Assembly: GCA_964448045.1 (NCBI GenBank)
Contig: CAYUVF010000026.1
Span: 1-51,084, forward strand
Direction: 5' to 3'
Origin: CAYUVF01 sp964448045
Lineage (GTDB): Bacteria > Bacteroidota > Rhodothermia > Rhodothermales > Salinibacteraceae
DNA: 51,084 nucleotides
Part shown: positions 41,986 through 50,775 of the stretch, one piece after another
Layout of the letters: the number at the start of each line of letters is the position of its first letter
Numbering within the stretch: the first letter of the stretch is position 1
Position numbers and translations under genes: made by a program
The notes under the pieces: generated by a model
The model's database searches: none
What the model saw: only the letters and a program-made list of their open reading frames with translations
What the model was told of the DNA's origin: nothing

Positions 41986-42035
41986 CGAATGGCGATTGAC
42001 GAGCTTCGAAAGACAAATTCGTCTTTCGCCATTCG
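41986..42035 (+). repeat. Long imperfect hairpin between the two tRNA genes
   Basis: CGAATGGCGA (41986-41995) pairs with TCGCCATTCG (42026-42035), and nested within it CGAAAGAC (42007-42014) pairs with GTCTTTCG (42021-42028) around AAATTC. The two stems share bases at 42026-42028, so they form alternately or in part. It starts one base after the tRNA-Gly CCA and could be a processing signal. Confidence 0.6.
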
Positions 42036-42052
42036 AGATTCGCCACTCGCTC

Positions 42053-42127
42053 GGGCGGTTAGCTCAGTTGGTTTAGAGCGCCTGCCTTACAAGCAGGAGG
42101 TCGCTGGTTCGAATCCAGCACCGCCCA
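42053..42127 (+). tRNA. tRNA-Val (anticodon TAC)
   Basis: Acceptor GGGCGGT pairs with ACCGCCC. Anticodon stem CCTGC/GCAGG encloses loop CTTACAA (anticodon TAC), and T arm CTGGTTCGAATCCAG is intact. The discriminator base A is followed by CAC, so CCA is not encoded and must be added after transcription, unlike the neighbouring tRNA-Gly. Confidence 0.96.
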
Positions 42128-42137
42128 CACCTTTTTA

Positions 42138-42167
42138 CGCCTCTCAGCGCTGCTGAGGGGCGTTTTT
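42138..42167 (+). terminator. Rho-independent terminator after the tRNA pair
   Basis: CGCCTCTCAGC and GCTGAGGGGCG form an 11-bp stem with one G-T pair and a 3-nt GCT loop, followed by TTTTT. It lies 10 bp after tRNA-Val and closes the tRNA transcript. Confidence 0.88.
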
Positions 42168-42265
42168 CGTATGGCCCGTGGTGACGTATGCTATGCATCT
42201 GGGCACGCCATCAGACGCCTTGCGTAGACGCTCCCGTTTCCCCCTCCCGACGTGCTAAACTGTCT

Positions 42266-42835
42266 ATGAGCTATGAGGTGGAGGGGACGCACCGCGCGTC
42301 TGTGGTGTGGGTCGCACTGGCCGTTCTTGCGTCGATGCTCGGTGCTCTGCTCCTGCTGGGCCGCTCTTGGTGGGGCGCAGCTCACGGTCCCGGCTTGTGG
42401 ACGGGCAACATCCACGGAGCGCTCAACTCGCAGCTCCTCGCCGACCCGTTCACCGTGGCGCACGTCAACCACGGCCTCGCGCTTTTCTTGCTGGCGACGG
42501 TCGTTGCGCGGCAAACCCCCACCGACGTGGGCATTCTGATGACCGTCGTGCTGGAGGCGGTGTGGGAGGTCGCTGAAAACACAGCTTTCGCAATTGAGCA
42601 TTTCCGCCAGGAAGGCTTGGCGCAGGGCTACTACGGCGACAGCATCCTAAACTCCCTCGGCGATGTCGCGTCGGCCGCGGCGGGGTTTGGGCTGGCGGTG
42701 CTGGTGGCACGAACGCGCTCGCCCTGGTGGGTGCTCGGCGGATTTGTCGCACTGGAGGTTCTCCTCATCGCGTGGATTGGCGAGGGCGTGGTCCAGCTCG
42801 CCCTCAGCCTGGTGCGTATCGCGCTGGCGCTGTAG
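42266..42835 (+). CDS. DUF2585 / UPF0314 family membrane protein
   Basis: A 189-residue protein with about four hydrophobic spans (about 13-33, 71-88, 131-149 and 159-181). The central motif VWEVAENTAFAIEHFR followed by YYGDSILNSLGD (about 100-128) is diagnostic of the DUF2585/UPF0314 family, whose function is unknown. Start at ATG before MSYEVEG. It lies after the tRNA terminator as a single gene. Confidence 0.88.
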   Translation: MSYEVEGTHRASVVWVALAVLASMLGALLLLGRSWWGAAHGPGLWTGNIHGALNSQLLADPFTVAHVNHGLALFLLATVVARQTPTDVGILMTVVLEAVWEVAENTAFAIEHFRQEGLAQGYYGDSILNSLGDVASAAAGFGLAVLVARTRSPWWVLGGFVALEVLLIAWIGEGVVQLALSLVRIALAL

Positions 42836-43062
42836 GCGACCGCCGGCTGCACGGGAGTCAAAGCGCACCCTCGGGTATCCAGACGTGCAGCGCACGCGTC
42901 ACAATCTCTTGTCGCTGCGCTACATGTAACTTACAGGCAAGGGTTGGTAACGTGGAGGCAAGCGCCCCGTCGGCGTTTTTCCTATGGTGGACGCGCAGCG
43001 TTGCCGCAGTTCGCTTGCGGCTCGCCGTCTTGCCTTTTTCAGTCCACCCAGCCCTCGACATC

Positions 43063-44607
43063 ATGCGTACTGCTATTCGTACATGGCACGCCCCTGCTTC
43101 TTTCCAGCCCACGGGGTTGCTCCGTGCGCCCTTGTTCGCCGCGCTGCTAATCATCAGTCTCGCCCTTCCTCCCGCAGCTCAGGCGCAGACCCCGCTGATG
43201 CAGGTAGAAGACGCCAGCGGTGATGTGAGGTTTGAGGTGACCGATCAGTTCTCGTTCTTCCCGAGTCTCCTCGGTATTGGTACGAGCAGCCCTGTCACGC
43301 CCCTGCACGTCGCGGGCAGCCAGGGATCGTTCCGCGCTCATCCCATCTTTTCCCCCGACAATGGCACAGTGCTGCTCGGCACGTGGGAAGGGGACAACGG
43401 TAATGCCCCGCAGATACGATACTTGGGCGCAGGAAGCGGCTTCTTCGACCTCGGGATGGATGCCGATGGCAATCTCACCATAGAGCGTAATGACATACCA
43501 CGGCTCACTCTGTTGACGGGCGGAAACACCGGTATCGGGACGACGACGCCCTCAAGCCGCCTTAGCGTGGCCGGCGTAATCGAATCCACGACGGGCGGCA
43601 TCAAATTCCCGGACGGATCAATCCAGACAACCGCAGGAGGGTCGGGAGACGACGGCGACTGGACGATCGACGGCAACTTCCTCACAACGTTTAATCGTGG
43701 CTTGATAGTTAGCGGCGACATAGGACAGGTGCGCGCCTCCATAGGTCGAGGAGCAACAGCGAGCGGGGATAACACCTTCGCCACAGGACTTAACACGACA
43801 GCCAGTGGCGCGTACTCAGTTGCGCTGAATCGCGCGACCAACGCCACCGGTATATCTTCCATCGCTATGGGGCAAGGGGCTGAGGCCAGCGGGGACATAT
43901 CCTTCGCGGCGGGGGTCAGCACAAGTGCTGAAGGAACCGCCTCTACCGCGCTGGGCCAGACCACTACCGCCAGCGGTGGGGTTTCCACAGCCCTCGGTAA
44001 CGGCACTACTTCCAGTGGATTCGCCTCGGTAGCGATGGGGACCAGCACGATCGCCGATCGCTCGAATATGCTTGCTGTCGGAAGATACAATGCTCCTGAT
44101 TTTGATCCGGGCAACGTGCTCTTTGCTGTAGGGAATGGAACAGGTATTAACGCCCGCTCCAACACCCTAACGGTTGACGGGGACGGCGACGTTTTCGCGT
44201 TGGGACAAATCCTCGCGAACACTGATCTCATCGCCGGAGGGGAGATAGGCGTCAATGTCAGCTCGCCGGTCACGCGCCTGCATGTGGCAGGTAACAAATT
44301 TGGAGGCGCGTCTCCAGGTAATCATATTGCCGTTATCGAGAATGCTGCTGGAAACGATGGCGACGTACTTTATCTGAAAACCGGTGCCTCCGGTTCAAAC
44401 TTGAGCGGTGGAGAAAACTTCATCACGTTTGCGGACGGGGCCGGAAATGGCGTGGGCGCCGTGGAGGGTGAAAACGGAAACGTCGAGTTCAAGTCCACCG
44501 GCGCGGACTTCGCCGAGCTCCTCCCGCGTTTGAACGTGAGCGAGGTCATCGAGGCCGGTCGCATCGTGGGAATCACTAACGGGTGGGAATCACTAACGGC
44601 AAGGTGA
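43063..44607 (+). CDS. Trimeric-adhesin-like secreted protein, 5' part of a frameshifted gene
   Basis: A 514-residue open frame with a clear signal peptide (about 1-42, LIISLALPPAAQAQ). It is followed by a domain typical of Bacteroidota tail-fibre/adhesin-like proteins (GNTGIGTTTPSSRLSVAGVI) and by YadA-like head repeats at about 225-360: units of about 14 residues of the type ASGxxSxAxG-x-x-T. It then has a second LHVAG module. The frame is shifted at 44583 by a 17-bp duplication and ends in ESLTAR. Without the duplication the protein would run through the downstream fragment to at least 44954. It is probably surface exposed. Confidence 0.8.
   Translation: MRTAIRTWHAPASFQPTGLLRAPLFAALLIISLALPPAAQAQTPLMQVEDASGDVRFEVTDQFSFFPSLLGIGTSSPVTPLHVAGSQGSFRAHPIFSPDNGTVLLGTWEGDNGNAPQIRYLGAGSGFFDLGMDADGNLTIERNDIPRLTLLTGGNTGIGTTTPSSRLSVAGVIESTTGGIKFPDGSIQTTAGGSGDDGDWTIDGNFLTTFNRGLIVSGDIGQVRASIGRGATASGDNTFATGLNTTASGAYSVALNRATNATGISSIAMGQGAEASGDISFAAGVSTSAEGTASTALGQTTTASGGVSTALGNGTTSSGFASVAMGTSTIADRSNMLAVGRYNAPDFDPGNVLFAVGNGTGINARSNTLTVDGDGDVFALGQILANTDLIAGGEIGVNVSSPVTRLHVAGNKFGGASPGNHIAVIENAAGNDGDVLYLKTGASGSNLSGGENFITFADGAGNGVGAVEGENGNVEFKSTGADFAELLPRLNVSEVIEAGRIVGITNGWESLTAR
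44566..44599 (+). repeat. Exact 17-bp tandem duplication causing a frameshift
   Basis: GTGGGAATCACTAACGG occurs twice head-to-tail (44566-44582 and 44583-44599). Since 17 is not a multiple of 3 it shifts the adhesin-like gene out of frame. With one copy removed the reading continues VGITNGKVTQQTTG into the downstream fragment. Confidence 0.97.
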
Positions 44608-45035
44608 CCCAGCAAACCACCGGTGCCGAGCGCCTCATGGTTGTTTCCGACCAAGCAGCACTCGTGGGTAACATACAGCCCACCGAGGAAGAAGAGGCCC
44701 TATTTGAGAAGATTGCCTTCGTCGGGCAGGTGCCCACGTGGGTTGAAGGCCGCGTAAACGTAGGTGACTGGATTGTGGCCTCGGGCCGCGGCGATGGCAT
44801 CGGCCGGGCCGTGGCGCCCGAGGCGTGGGACCCGGCGGCGGACGGCCCCATCGTGGGTCAGGCGTGGGAAGCCCAGGCCGGCGGCACGGGTCGCGTTAAC
44901 ACGGCCATCGGGCTCGACCACACCAAGCCGTTCATCGACCACCTCACGCGGTAGCAGGAGCAGCTTGACCGTCAGGCCCAGCTCCTCCAGCAGATGGAGC
45001 AGCGCCTCCAGCAGCTCGAAGCGCGCACGAACTGA
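44583..45035 (+). pseudogene. 3' part of the adhesin-like gene, displaced by frameshift and amber stop
   Basis: This frame continues the preceding gene (KVTQQTTGAERLMVVSDQAALVGN and WVEGRVNVGDWIVASG, a domain resembling the intramolecular or spike end of such fibres). It runs to a TAG at 44952-44954 directly after IDHLTR. The frame then resumes for 26 codons, QEQLDRQAQLLQQMEQRLQQ-type, a coiled coil with a natural end at TGA 45033-45035. The same fold in intact homologues normally ends with a coiled coil, so the TAG is likely a nonsense mutation. It may be a decaying gene or sequence error at two places. Confidence 0.75.
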
Positions 45036-45091
45036 TGGTGCCGTCCGCTCGCTGAGTGTTGTCTCTTCCCTCTATCCCGACGCTTCTCCTT

Positions 45092-45688
45092 ATGCCTACT
45101 CGATCAACAACGCTTCTCCAAGCGAGCCTCGCCGCCCAACTGGGCGGGTTACTCGGTTGGCTTTTTCTATTAAGTTTCCCCGCGGGCATGCCCGCGGAAG
45201 CTCAGACCGTCACCATCCAAAACGGCGCGACCCTCCAAATGTCAGGGGGAGGCACGCTCAACCTGAACGGCGCGCTGCTCGATTTGGGCTCCACGAGTGC
45301 ACTTGCCGAATCCAACGGCGGCCGGGCCACGGGCGGTACGGTGACCGCGACCCCCGCGTTATGTGTTGGACCGGAAGCCCCGCATCCATCGGTTCCGCAC
45401 CCATTGGTTGCCGTTGTGCCTGCCGCCTGCTACGTTTTGGCACGCCGCGCTCGCCGATCCTTCCGACAACTTTGCTTGTGCCCATGCCGGATGCGCCCCT
45501 CACTGCTGGCCATGCTCTGCTTCGCTGGTTCATCTACACGCTCGTATTCATCCTGGCCGGGGGGGTCGCCTCTGGCCTCACCGCACTGGGATACAAGTGG
45601 ATCATACGGGGGGAATACGCCCACGAACTGTATGCGATCATCTTCACCGCGGGAGGCTACATCGCGTATCGGCTCACCGAACGCGTGA
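45092..45688 (+). pseudogene. Truncated secreted beta-repeat protein
   Basis: A signal peptide (MPTRSTTLLQASLAAQLGGLL to about AEA, residue 49) is followed by about 40 residues of a Gly/Thr/Asn-rich strand pattern (GATLQMSGGGTLNLNGALLDLG, then TGGTVTAT) typical of large Bacteroidota beta-helical cell-surface proteins. After about 45352 the frame turns into Cys/Arg/Pro-rich sequence that overlaps another gene in a different frame. It looks like the first 90 residues of a much longer protein joined by deletion to unrelated DNA. Confidence 0.55.
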
Positions 45689-45702
45689 TGGATGCGGCGT
45701 AG
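45484..45702 (+). CDS. Small two-span membrane protein
   Basis: A 72-residue protein with hydrophobic spans at about residues 14-33 and 50-62 separated by a basic loop (YKWIIRGEYAHE). No family is recognised. It has no clear Shine-Dalgarno sequence, which is common in Bacteroidota. It overlaps the nonsense end of the preceding truncated frame, and the amino-acid pattern is far more protein-like than that of the overlapping frame. Confidence 0.6.
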   Translation: MPDAPLTAGHALLRWFIYTLVFILAGGVASGLTALGYKWIIRGEYAHELYAIIFTAGGYIAYRLTERVMDAA

Positions 45703-45907
45703 CGAGCTATCGAACGAGCCGGAGGCTCCGCCGCTTCTTCTCCGCATTGCCTGCTGCCGATCAACCTGAAGGCGGCTAAAGAGCTACCTGTATCGACAGG
45801 CCAATGCGCATCCCGCAGCCGGCGCGTATCCACCCGGTGAACCCTGCGGGGATCTTTGTGTTTAACGTGAAGACGTCGTTAAGCTAACAAGCTTTGGGGA
45901 GGCAGCT

Positions 45908-46360
45908 ATGGAGATGGACACGCGCGTTAGAGATATCTTGCGGCGCAAAGGCCGCGACATCCTCACCGCCACGCCGGACATGACGGTGTTCGAGTGTATC
46001 GCGGCCATGGTGAGTAACAATGTGGGCTCCATTTTGGTGATGGAGGATGACCAGATCGCCGGTATTTTCACCGAACGGGACTACCTGCGGCAGATCGCGC
46101 TGCAGGGGCGCTCCTCCAAAACGACGAACGTGGAGGAGATTATGACGAAAGATGTGATCTGCGTTTCTCCCGCTGAAACGGTGGAACGCTGTCTGGCCAT
46201 CATGACCCAGAAAAAATGCCGACACTTGCCCGTACTCGATGATGAAGGGAATCTGACGGGTATCGTCTCCATCGGCGATTGCGTGAAGCAGCTCTCGCGC
46301 GTCGCTAAAGCGCGAGTGGAAGACCTGCAGGGCTACATTCAGGGGCGCTATCCGGCGTGA
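45908..46360 (+). CDS. Tandem CBS-domain protein
   Basis: A 150-residue soluble protein that consists of two CBS motifs (about 8-65 and 72-130), with GSILVMEDDQIAGIFTERDYLR and LPVLDDEGNLTGIVSIGDCVK. Such stand-alone Bateman modules bind adenine nucleotides and regulate partner enzymes; the partner is unknown. It is preceded by a strong GGGGAGG Shine-Dalgarno, unusual in this window. It converges on the ChaN-like gene after 7 bp. Confidence 0.88.
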   Translation: MEMDTRVRDILRRKGRDILTATPDMTVFECIAAMVSNNVGSILVMEDDQIAGIFTERDYLRQIALQGRSSKTTNVEEIMTKDVICVSPAETVERCLAIMTQKKCRHLPVLDDEGNLTGIVSIGDCVKQLSRVAKARVEDLQGYIQGRYPA

Positions 46361-46367
46361 CCCCTCG

Positions 46368-47417
46368 CTAAAACGTGCCTGACCCCAACTCGCCGGGCAC
46401 CCGGTCGGCCGCAGTCAGAATGACGAAGTCGCCCAACCCGCGGTGCGCCGCCGCACCAAACGCATCAATGTCGGCGGCGGGCTCCAGGACGATGATCATC
46501 ATCTGCGTGCCGGGCCGGTAGCGGGCCAGATGCTCGGGAAGGCCGGTGCCGTCGCTAACGTGAAATTGGCCGACGACGTGCAGCGCGAGCCCGCCTGGCT
46601 GCCGGATGAGGTACTGTGCCAGCGTGTGCGCCATCGCGGCATCCCAGAGGCTCTGCGCCTGCAGCATGTTCGCCATCATCGCATGCCCGTGCGGCGCCGT
46701 CTGGCCCGCACCATGAGCGGTCGTATCAGCTGCGTTGGCCGCAGCGGTCGTATCGGAAGGGGCCGGATGAGCCGCTCGCGACGTATCGGCGGGGGGCATG
46801 GCAGCCTGCATGCGATCAATCCACTTCGCCCGATATGCAGGCGAGGCTTCGGCGATGGGGAGCGGAGGCAGCCACTGCCGGGCCGCAGCCGGCAGGTCAG
46901 CCAGTGAGGCGGCGCCGTGTTGGCTGACGCGGTTCACGTAACGGCGCGGGGCATTGGCGGCCAGCACGGGGAGGTCGTGCGCCTTGGCAAACTCGACGAG
47001 CGGCCGGTACCCCGACCGGTAATTGCTCCACGGGCGGCTGCTCTGCAAAAAGTACCGCTCGGTGATCCAGCCCTGGAGGTACTCATCGACAATCGGCTGG
47101 ATGTCGCGCTCGAACAGTTCCAGCGAGAGCGCTATCGGGCGGCCCGCTGCCGAATCGGATACCGGGCCGTAGCGCTGATACGCGCGTTCGAGCAACTGGC
47201 GTTGGAGCGCGTGCGCGGTCGGGTCGCTGTGCACCTCGCCGATCAGTACGACCTCCCGGCCAGCCATCGCCGTGACGATGGAATCGAGGGTCGCCGGAGC
47301 GCCCTCACCGGTGTAGACGCGGTAGGCCTGCGTCGTATCGGTCGTTGGAGACTGGGCCGCCGCGGGTGCCAAAGGCATCCCGATCAGCACGGCGCAACAG
47401 ATCAGCCAAATGGCCAT
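46368..47417 (-). CDS. ChaN/DUF399-like haem-uptake-type protein, exported
   Basis: A 349-residue protein with a signal peptide (MAIWLICCAVLIGMPLAPAAA). A ChaN-like domain follows with VVLIGEVHSDPTAHALQRQLL, LELFERDIQPIVDEYL, YRPLVEFAKAHDLPVLAANAPR and a C-terminal VVGQFHVSDG. The residues 210-245 form a Thr/Ala/His-rich insertion (PPADTSRAAHPAPSD...). ChaN-type proteins bind haem cofacially. Neighbours give no iron link apart from the Fur gene far away. It is followed by a DEAD helicase gene upstream on the same strand. Confidence 0.83.
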   Translation of the reverse strand: MAIWLICCAVLIGMPLAPAAAQSPTTDTTQAYRVYTGEGAPATLDSIVTAMAGREVVLIGEVHSDPTAHALQRQLLERAYQRYGPVSDSAAGRPIALSLELFERDIQPIVDEYLQGWITERYFLQSSRPWSNYRSGYRPLVEFAKAHDLPVLAANAPRRYVNRVSQHGAASLADLPAAARQWLPPLPIAEASPAYRAKWIDRMQAAMPPADTSRAAHPAPSDTTAAANAADTTAHGAGQTAPHGHAMMANMLQAQSLWDAAMAHTLAQYLIRQPGGLALHVVGQFHVSDGTGLPEHLARYRPGTQMMIIVLEPAADIDAFGAAAHRGLGDFVILTAADRVPGELGSGTF

Positions 47418-47441
47418 CGCTACTCCCCCGCCGCACCGGCC

Positions 47442-48914
47442 TCATGCATGATCATTTGTGGCGACGCTGGCTTCCGCTGCATCCTTCTGGTAGATTTCCT
47501 CGACCAGTTGTGCGAGCAGCTCGGGCTGCTCGGTGGCGAGACGGCGGATCAGCGGAATGAAACGCTCCATCTCCTCGCGGATGCTGGGGCGCTGGACCTT
47601 GAGGCGCTCTTTGAGCAGCATCTGCGCCTGCTCCTCGATGCTGATCTCTTCCTCCTTTTCCTCCTCCGCCTCGGGCAGCTCGTAGCGCGTGATGTCGATG
47701 CCGTAGCGCCCGGCGGTGCGCTGCAGCTGGTACTCGTCCTCGTGCGTCGCGAGCACGATGGCAGTGCCTTTCTTGCCGGCCCGCGCCGTCCGCCCCGAGC
47801 GGTGGATGAAGTACTCTTTGTCCTGCGGGACATCGTACATGAAAACGTAGTCGAGATCGGTGATATCGATCCCGCGCGCCGCGACATCGGTGGCGACGAG
47901 GAAGCGCAGTTCGCCATCGCGGAGGCGGCCCATCGCCTTTTCGCGGTCGCGCTGCGAGAGATCGCCCGAAATCTCGTCGGCGTTGTAGCCCTGGTTCTGG
48001 AGGAACTGCGTTAGATAGCGAACGTCGCGCTTCGTGTTAGCAAAGATGAGCGCCTGCTCGGGATCTTCGGCCTCAATGAGATGCTCCAGCACCCGGTCTT
48101 TGTCCATCTGTTTGACCAGGCAGTACTGGTAGTCGATGGTTTCGACGCTGACGTGGCCGGAGCTGAGCGAGAGGAAGCCGGGGGCATCCATGAACTCGTT
48201 CGCGAGCATCCGGATCTTGGCCGGCATCGTCGCGCTGAACAGGTACGAGCGGCGCTTCCGAGGGAGGAAGCTAATGATCTCTTTGATATCGGGCAGGAAG
48301 CCCATCGAGAGCATCTCATCGGCCTCGTCGAGCGTGAACAGATCGAGCGTCTTGGCGATGAGATTCTTTTTCTTGAGGTGGTCGAGCGTACGTCCCGGCG
48401 TGCCCACCACGAGCTGCGCTCCGTTTTTGAGCGCTTCGATCTGCGGCCCGTAGCCGACACCGCCGTAAATGAGCGCGGCTTCGAGCTCGTTCGTCTCCGG
48501 GGTCGCGACCTTCAGCCGCTCGAACTCCTCGTACACCTGCCGCGCTAACTCACGCGTGGGGGTAAGAATGAGCGCCTGCTGCTCCTTGCGCGAGGGATCG
48601 AGCAACTCGAAGAGCGGGAGCAAGAACGCCCCCGTCTTGCCCGATCCCGTGCGCGACTGCACGATGAGGTCGCGCTCATCGAGAATATACGGGATCGCCT
48701 TGCTCTGCACCGGCATCAGCTCCGACCAGCCCGAAACGCGGAAGACCTGCTCCACCAGATCGGGAAGATCGTCGGCGGTAATTTCGTCCAGCGGCGGATC
48801 GGGCTCGCTGAACTCGGTGTCTTTCTTCTTTTTCTGCTGCGCACGCGATGTCAGGTCGATGACCTGAAAAAAGCGATTCTGCGGATTTTCAGCTTCCATA
48901 AAGAGCAGCTTCAT
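47442..48914 (-). CDS. DEAD-box RNA helicase
   Basis: A 490-residue ATP-dependent RNA helicase. The motifs are in order: Q-motif region SELMPVQSKAIP, I SRTGSGKTGAF, Ia PTRELARQ, II DEADEM, III SATMP, IV LIFANTKR, V ARGIDITD, VI HRSGRTARAG. A C-terminal acidic segment follows (EEEKEEEISIEEQ), and no RNA-binding tail domain is obvious. It is of the RhlE/CsdA kind and probably acts in RNA structure or ribosome assembly. The ATG at 48912-48914 (MKLLFMEAENPQNRF) is used. Confidence 0.93.
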   Translation of the reverse strand: MKLLFMEAENPQNRFFQVIDLTSRAQQKKKKDTEFSEPDPPLDEITADDLPDLVEQVFRVSGWSELMPVQSKAIPYILDERDLIVQSRTGSGKTGAFLLPLFELLDPSRKEQQALILTPTRELARQVYEEFERLKVATPETNELEAALIYGGVGYGPQIEALKNGAQLVVGTPGRTLDHLKKKNLIAKTLDLFTLDEADEMLSMGFLPDIKEIISFLPRKRRSYLFSATMPAKIRMLANEFMDAPGFLSLSSGHVSVETIDYQYCLVKQMDKDRVLEHLIEAEDPEQALIFANTKRDVRYLTQFLQNQGYNADEISGDLSQRDREKAMGRLRDGELRFLVATDVAARGIDITDLDYVFMYDVPQDKEYFIHRSGRTARAGKKGTAIVLATHEDEYQLQRTAGRYGIDITRYELPEAEEEKEEEISIEEQAQMLLKERLKVQRPSIREEMERFIPLIRRLATEQPELLAQLVEEIYQKDAAEASVATNDHA

Positions 48915-49075
48915 TCACATGGAAAAAACCTCTCGCACCACAATCACCTGCTCGTGCTAACCAGCAGGCATAAATAGAGTACGTGCCGACGCAAGCGAAC
49001 GATCCGTACCGGCGGCGCGGCACACCGGATACGGCCTGCTAATTCCCAGATTCGTCACTCGGCCGGCGGGGCCCG

Positions 49076-49825
49076 TTACATGCCAAGGCCGCCGTCGACG
49101 TGCAGCACGTGCCCGGTGATGTACTCGGCCGCGGGCGAGGCGAGGAAGAGCACGCTCTGGGCAACGTCCTCGGGGTCGGCGGGGCGGCCCAGCGGGACGG
49201 CCTCCAGCATCGCCTCGCGGGCCTTCTCGTTGAGCTCCTCCGTCATGTCGGTCGCGACGTAGCCGGGAGCGACGACGTTGACGGTGACACTGCGGCTACC
49301 CAGCTCTTTGGCGAGGCTTTTGGAGAAGCCGATGATGCCCGCTTTTGAGGCGGCGTAGTTCGTCTGCCCTGGATTGCCTATCACGCCCACGACCGACGAC
49401 ACGTTGATGATCCTGCCGCCGCGCTGGCGCATCATGGGCCGATAGGCTGCCTTGCAGAAGTTGAAGACCCCCTTCAGATTGGTGTCGATGACCTGATCCC
49501 AGTCCTCTTCGCCGAGGCGCAGCAGCAGCCCATCGCGCGTGATGCCCGCGTTATTGACGAGCACATCGAGCGTATCCCACGCGTCGAGCACCTGCCCCAC
49601 CGTGTCCTGCGCCGCGTCGAAATCGGCCACGTCGCCCTGAATCGCCATGGCCTCGACGCCGGCCTCGCGGAGCTCCTCGACAAGCGCATCGGCGGTGTCG
49701 GCGGAGGAGCGATACGTGAAGGCAATGCGCGCGCCGGTCTCGGCAAAGGCGTCGACGGTCGCCCGGCCAATGCCGCGCGTGCCGCCCGTGATGAGGACGG
49801 TGGTGTCATCGAGAACAACGTTCAT
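49076..49825 (-). CDS. fabG: 3-oxoacyl-ACP reductase FabG
   Basis: A 249-residue classical short-chain dehydrogenase. The TGGTRGIGRA cofactor motif is near residues 11-20, NNAG occurs near 89, the catalytic Ser lies in NVSSVVGVIG, and Tyr-x-x-x-Lys in TNYAASKAG. It has the FabG C-terminus YITGHVLHVDGGLGM. It reduces 3-oxoacyl-ACP in fatty-acid synthesis with NADPH. The ATG before MNVVLDDTTVLITGG is used; a further upstream ATG adds seven residues. It lies 17 bp from the next lipoprotein gene on the same strand. Confidence 0.93.
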   Translation of the reverse strand: MNVVLDDTTVLITGGTRGIGRATVDAFAETGARIAFTYRSSADTADALVEELREAGVEAMAIQGDVADFDAAQDTVGQVLDAWDTLDVLVNNAGITRDGLLLRLGEEDWDQVIDTNLKGVFNFCKAAYRPMMRQRGGRIINVSSVVGVIGNPGQTNYAASKAGIIGFSKSLAKELGSRSVTVNVVAPGYVATDMTEELNEKAREAMLEAVPLGRPADPEDVAQSVLFLASPAAEYITGHVLHVDGGLGM

Positions 49826-49842
49826 GATGGATCGGGATGCAT

Positions 49843-50604
49843 TCATGGGGTCGACGAAAGCCCCTCGACCGCTTCGAAGGACCAGCTAAAATAATAGTCA
49901 TCGCCGAAGGATTCTCGCACCCACAACCGGAGGTTCTGTACATTGTTCAAGATATCTTTCCCGTCGACCACCCGATCGAAGAAAAATGTGTTGCGCCGGT
50001 AGAGCACCGTCTCCCCCTGGATGAAGCCATCGCGCGGCGGACTCGATTCCTCGCGAACCGGACCGTATTCGTTGCCCTGCCCGTCCTGGAGGACAAGCCG
50101 GTGCCCCGGCCCGGTGAGCGCCGTCTCCGAGAGGTCGCCGCGGCGCACCCGGGGTGAGCCTTGATAGCGATAGACATCGATCTGCAGCAGCGAATCGTAG
50201 GCGGCGCGGCGTTCGGTGAGCCGCTGGCGGGCGAGGTCTTTCGTCAACCCCGAGAGCCCCACCTCGCGCTGCAACGACGCGATCGACAGGTCGAGGCTCC
50301 AGAGCATGGCGTACGAATGATACGAACGCCGCCGTGACGCTGAACGGGACGAGCGGCTCTGCCACGTGGACGACCATTCTTCGACCATCCGCCGGTACGA
50401 TGTTTCCAGCTGGATCTCGTAGGTATTCTCCCGCTCCACCACGCGCACGTTTATCAGCGAGTCGGGATGATGCGGCACGGTCCGCTCGTACGGCAGGAAG
50501 CGCTGCGCCACCTCCGATTCGTTCACCCGAAAAGGCGACTCGCTGCCGGCACACCCCATCAGCGCGGCTGCGAGGAGAAGGCTCAGCGCCCCGAAGCGAA
50601 GCAT
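49843..50604 (-). CDS. Lipoprotein, paralogue of the next gene
   Basis: A 253-residue protein with signal peptide MLRFGALSLLLAAALMGC ending in a lipobox. The soluble part has a basic Ser/Arg stretch (about 80-105) and a C-terminal domain with VLYRRNTFFFDRVVDGKDIL and LWVRESFGDDYYFSWSFE. I do not recognise a family. The ATG at 50604 gives a compact signal peptide; an ATG at 50622 adds six residues. It is followed by fabG downstream (17 bp) and preceded by a related gene, so it arose by tandem duplication. Confidence 0.78.
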   Translation of the reverse strand: MLRFGALSLLLAAALMGCAGSESPFRVNESEVAQRFLPYERTVPHHPDSLINVRVVERENTYEIQLETSYRRMVEEWSSTWQSRSSRSASRRRSYHSYAMLWSLDLSIASLQREVGLSGLTKDLARQRLTERRAAYDSLLQIDVYRYQGSPRVRRGDLSETALTGPGHRLVLQDGQGNEYGPVREESSPPRDGFIQGETVLYRRNTFFFDRVVDGKDILNNVQNLRLWVRESFGDDYYFSWSFEAVEGLSSTP

Positions 50605-50775
50605 GGATGGGCATACACGCATGGGCACAGGGGAGCAATTCGAGAGAAGCATGACGGATACCATCCGATGCGAGAGACCGCGATCCTGCTTCCGGATCGG
50701 GAAGCGGGATGCTCGTGCCTCGTTAGACTGGGGCCTCTGCGGGGAAGATCCGCCCGCAATGCGAGCCCAACCCAA

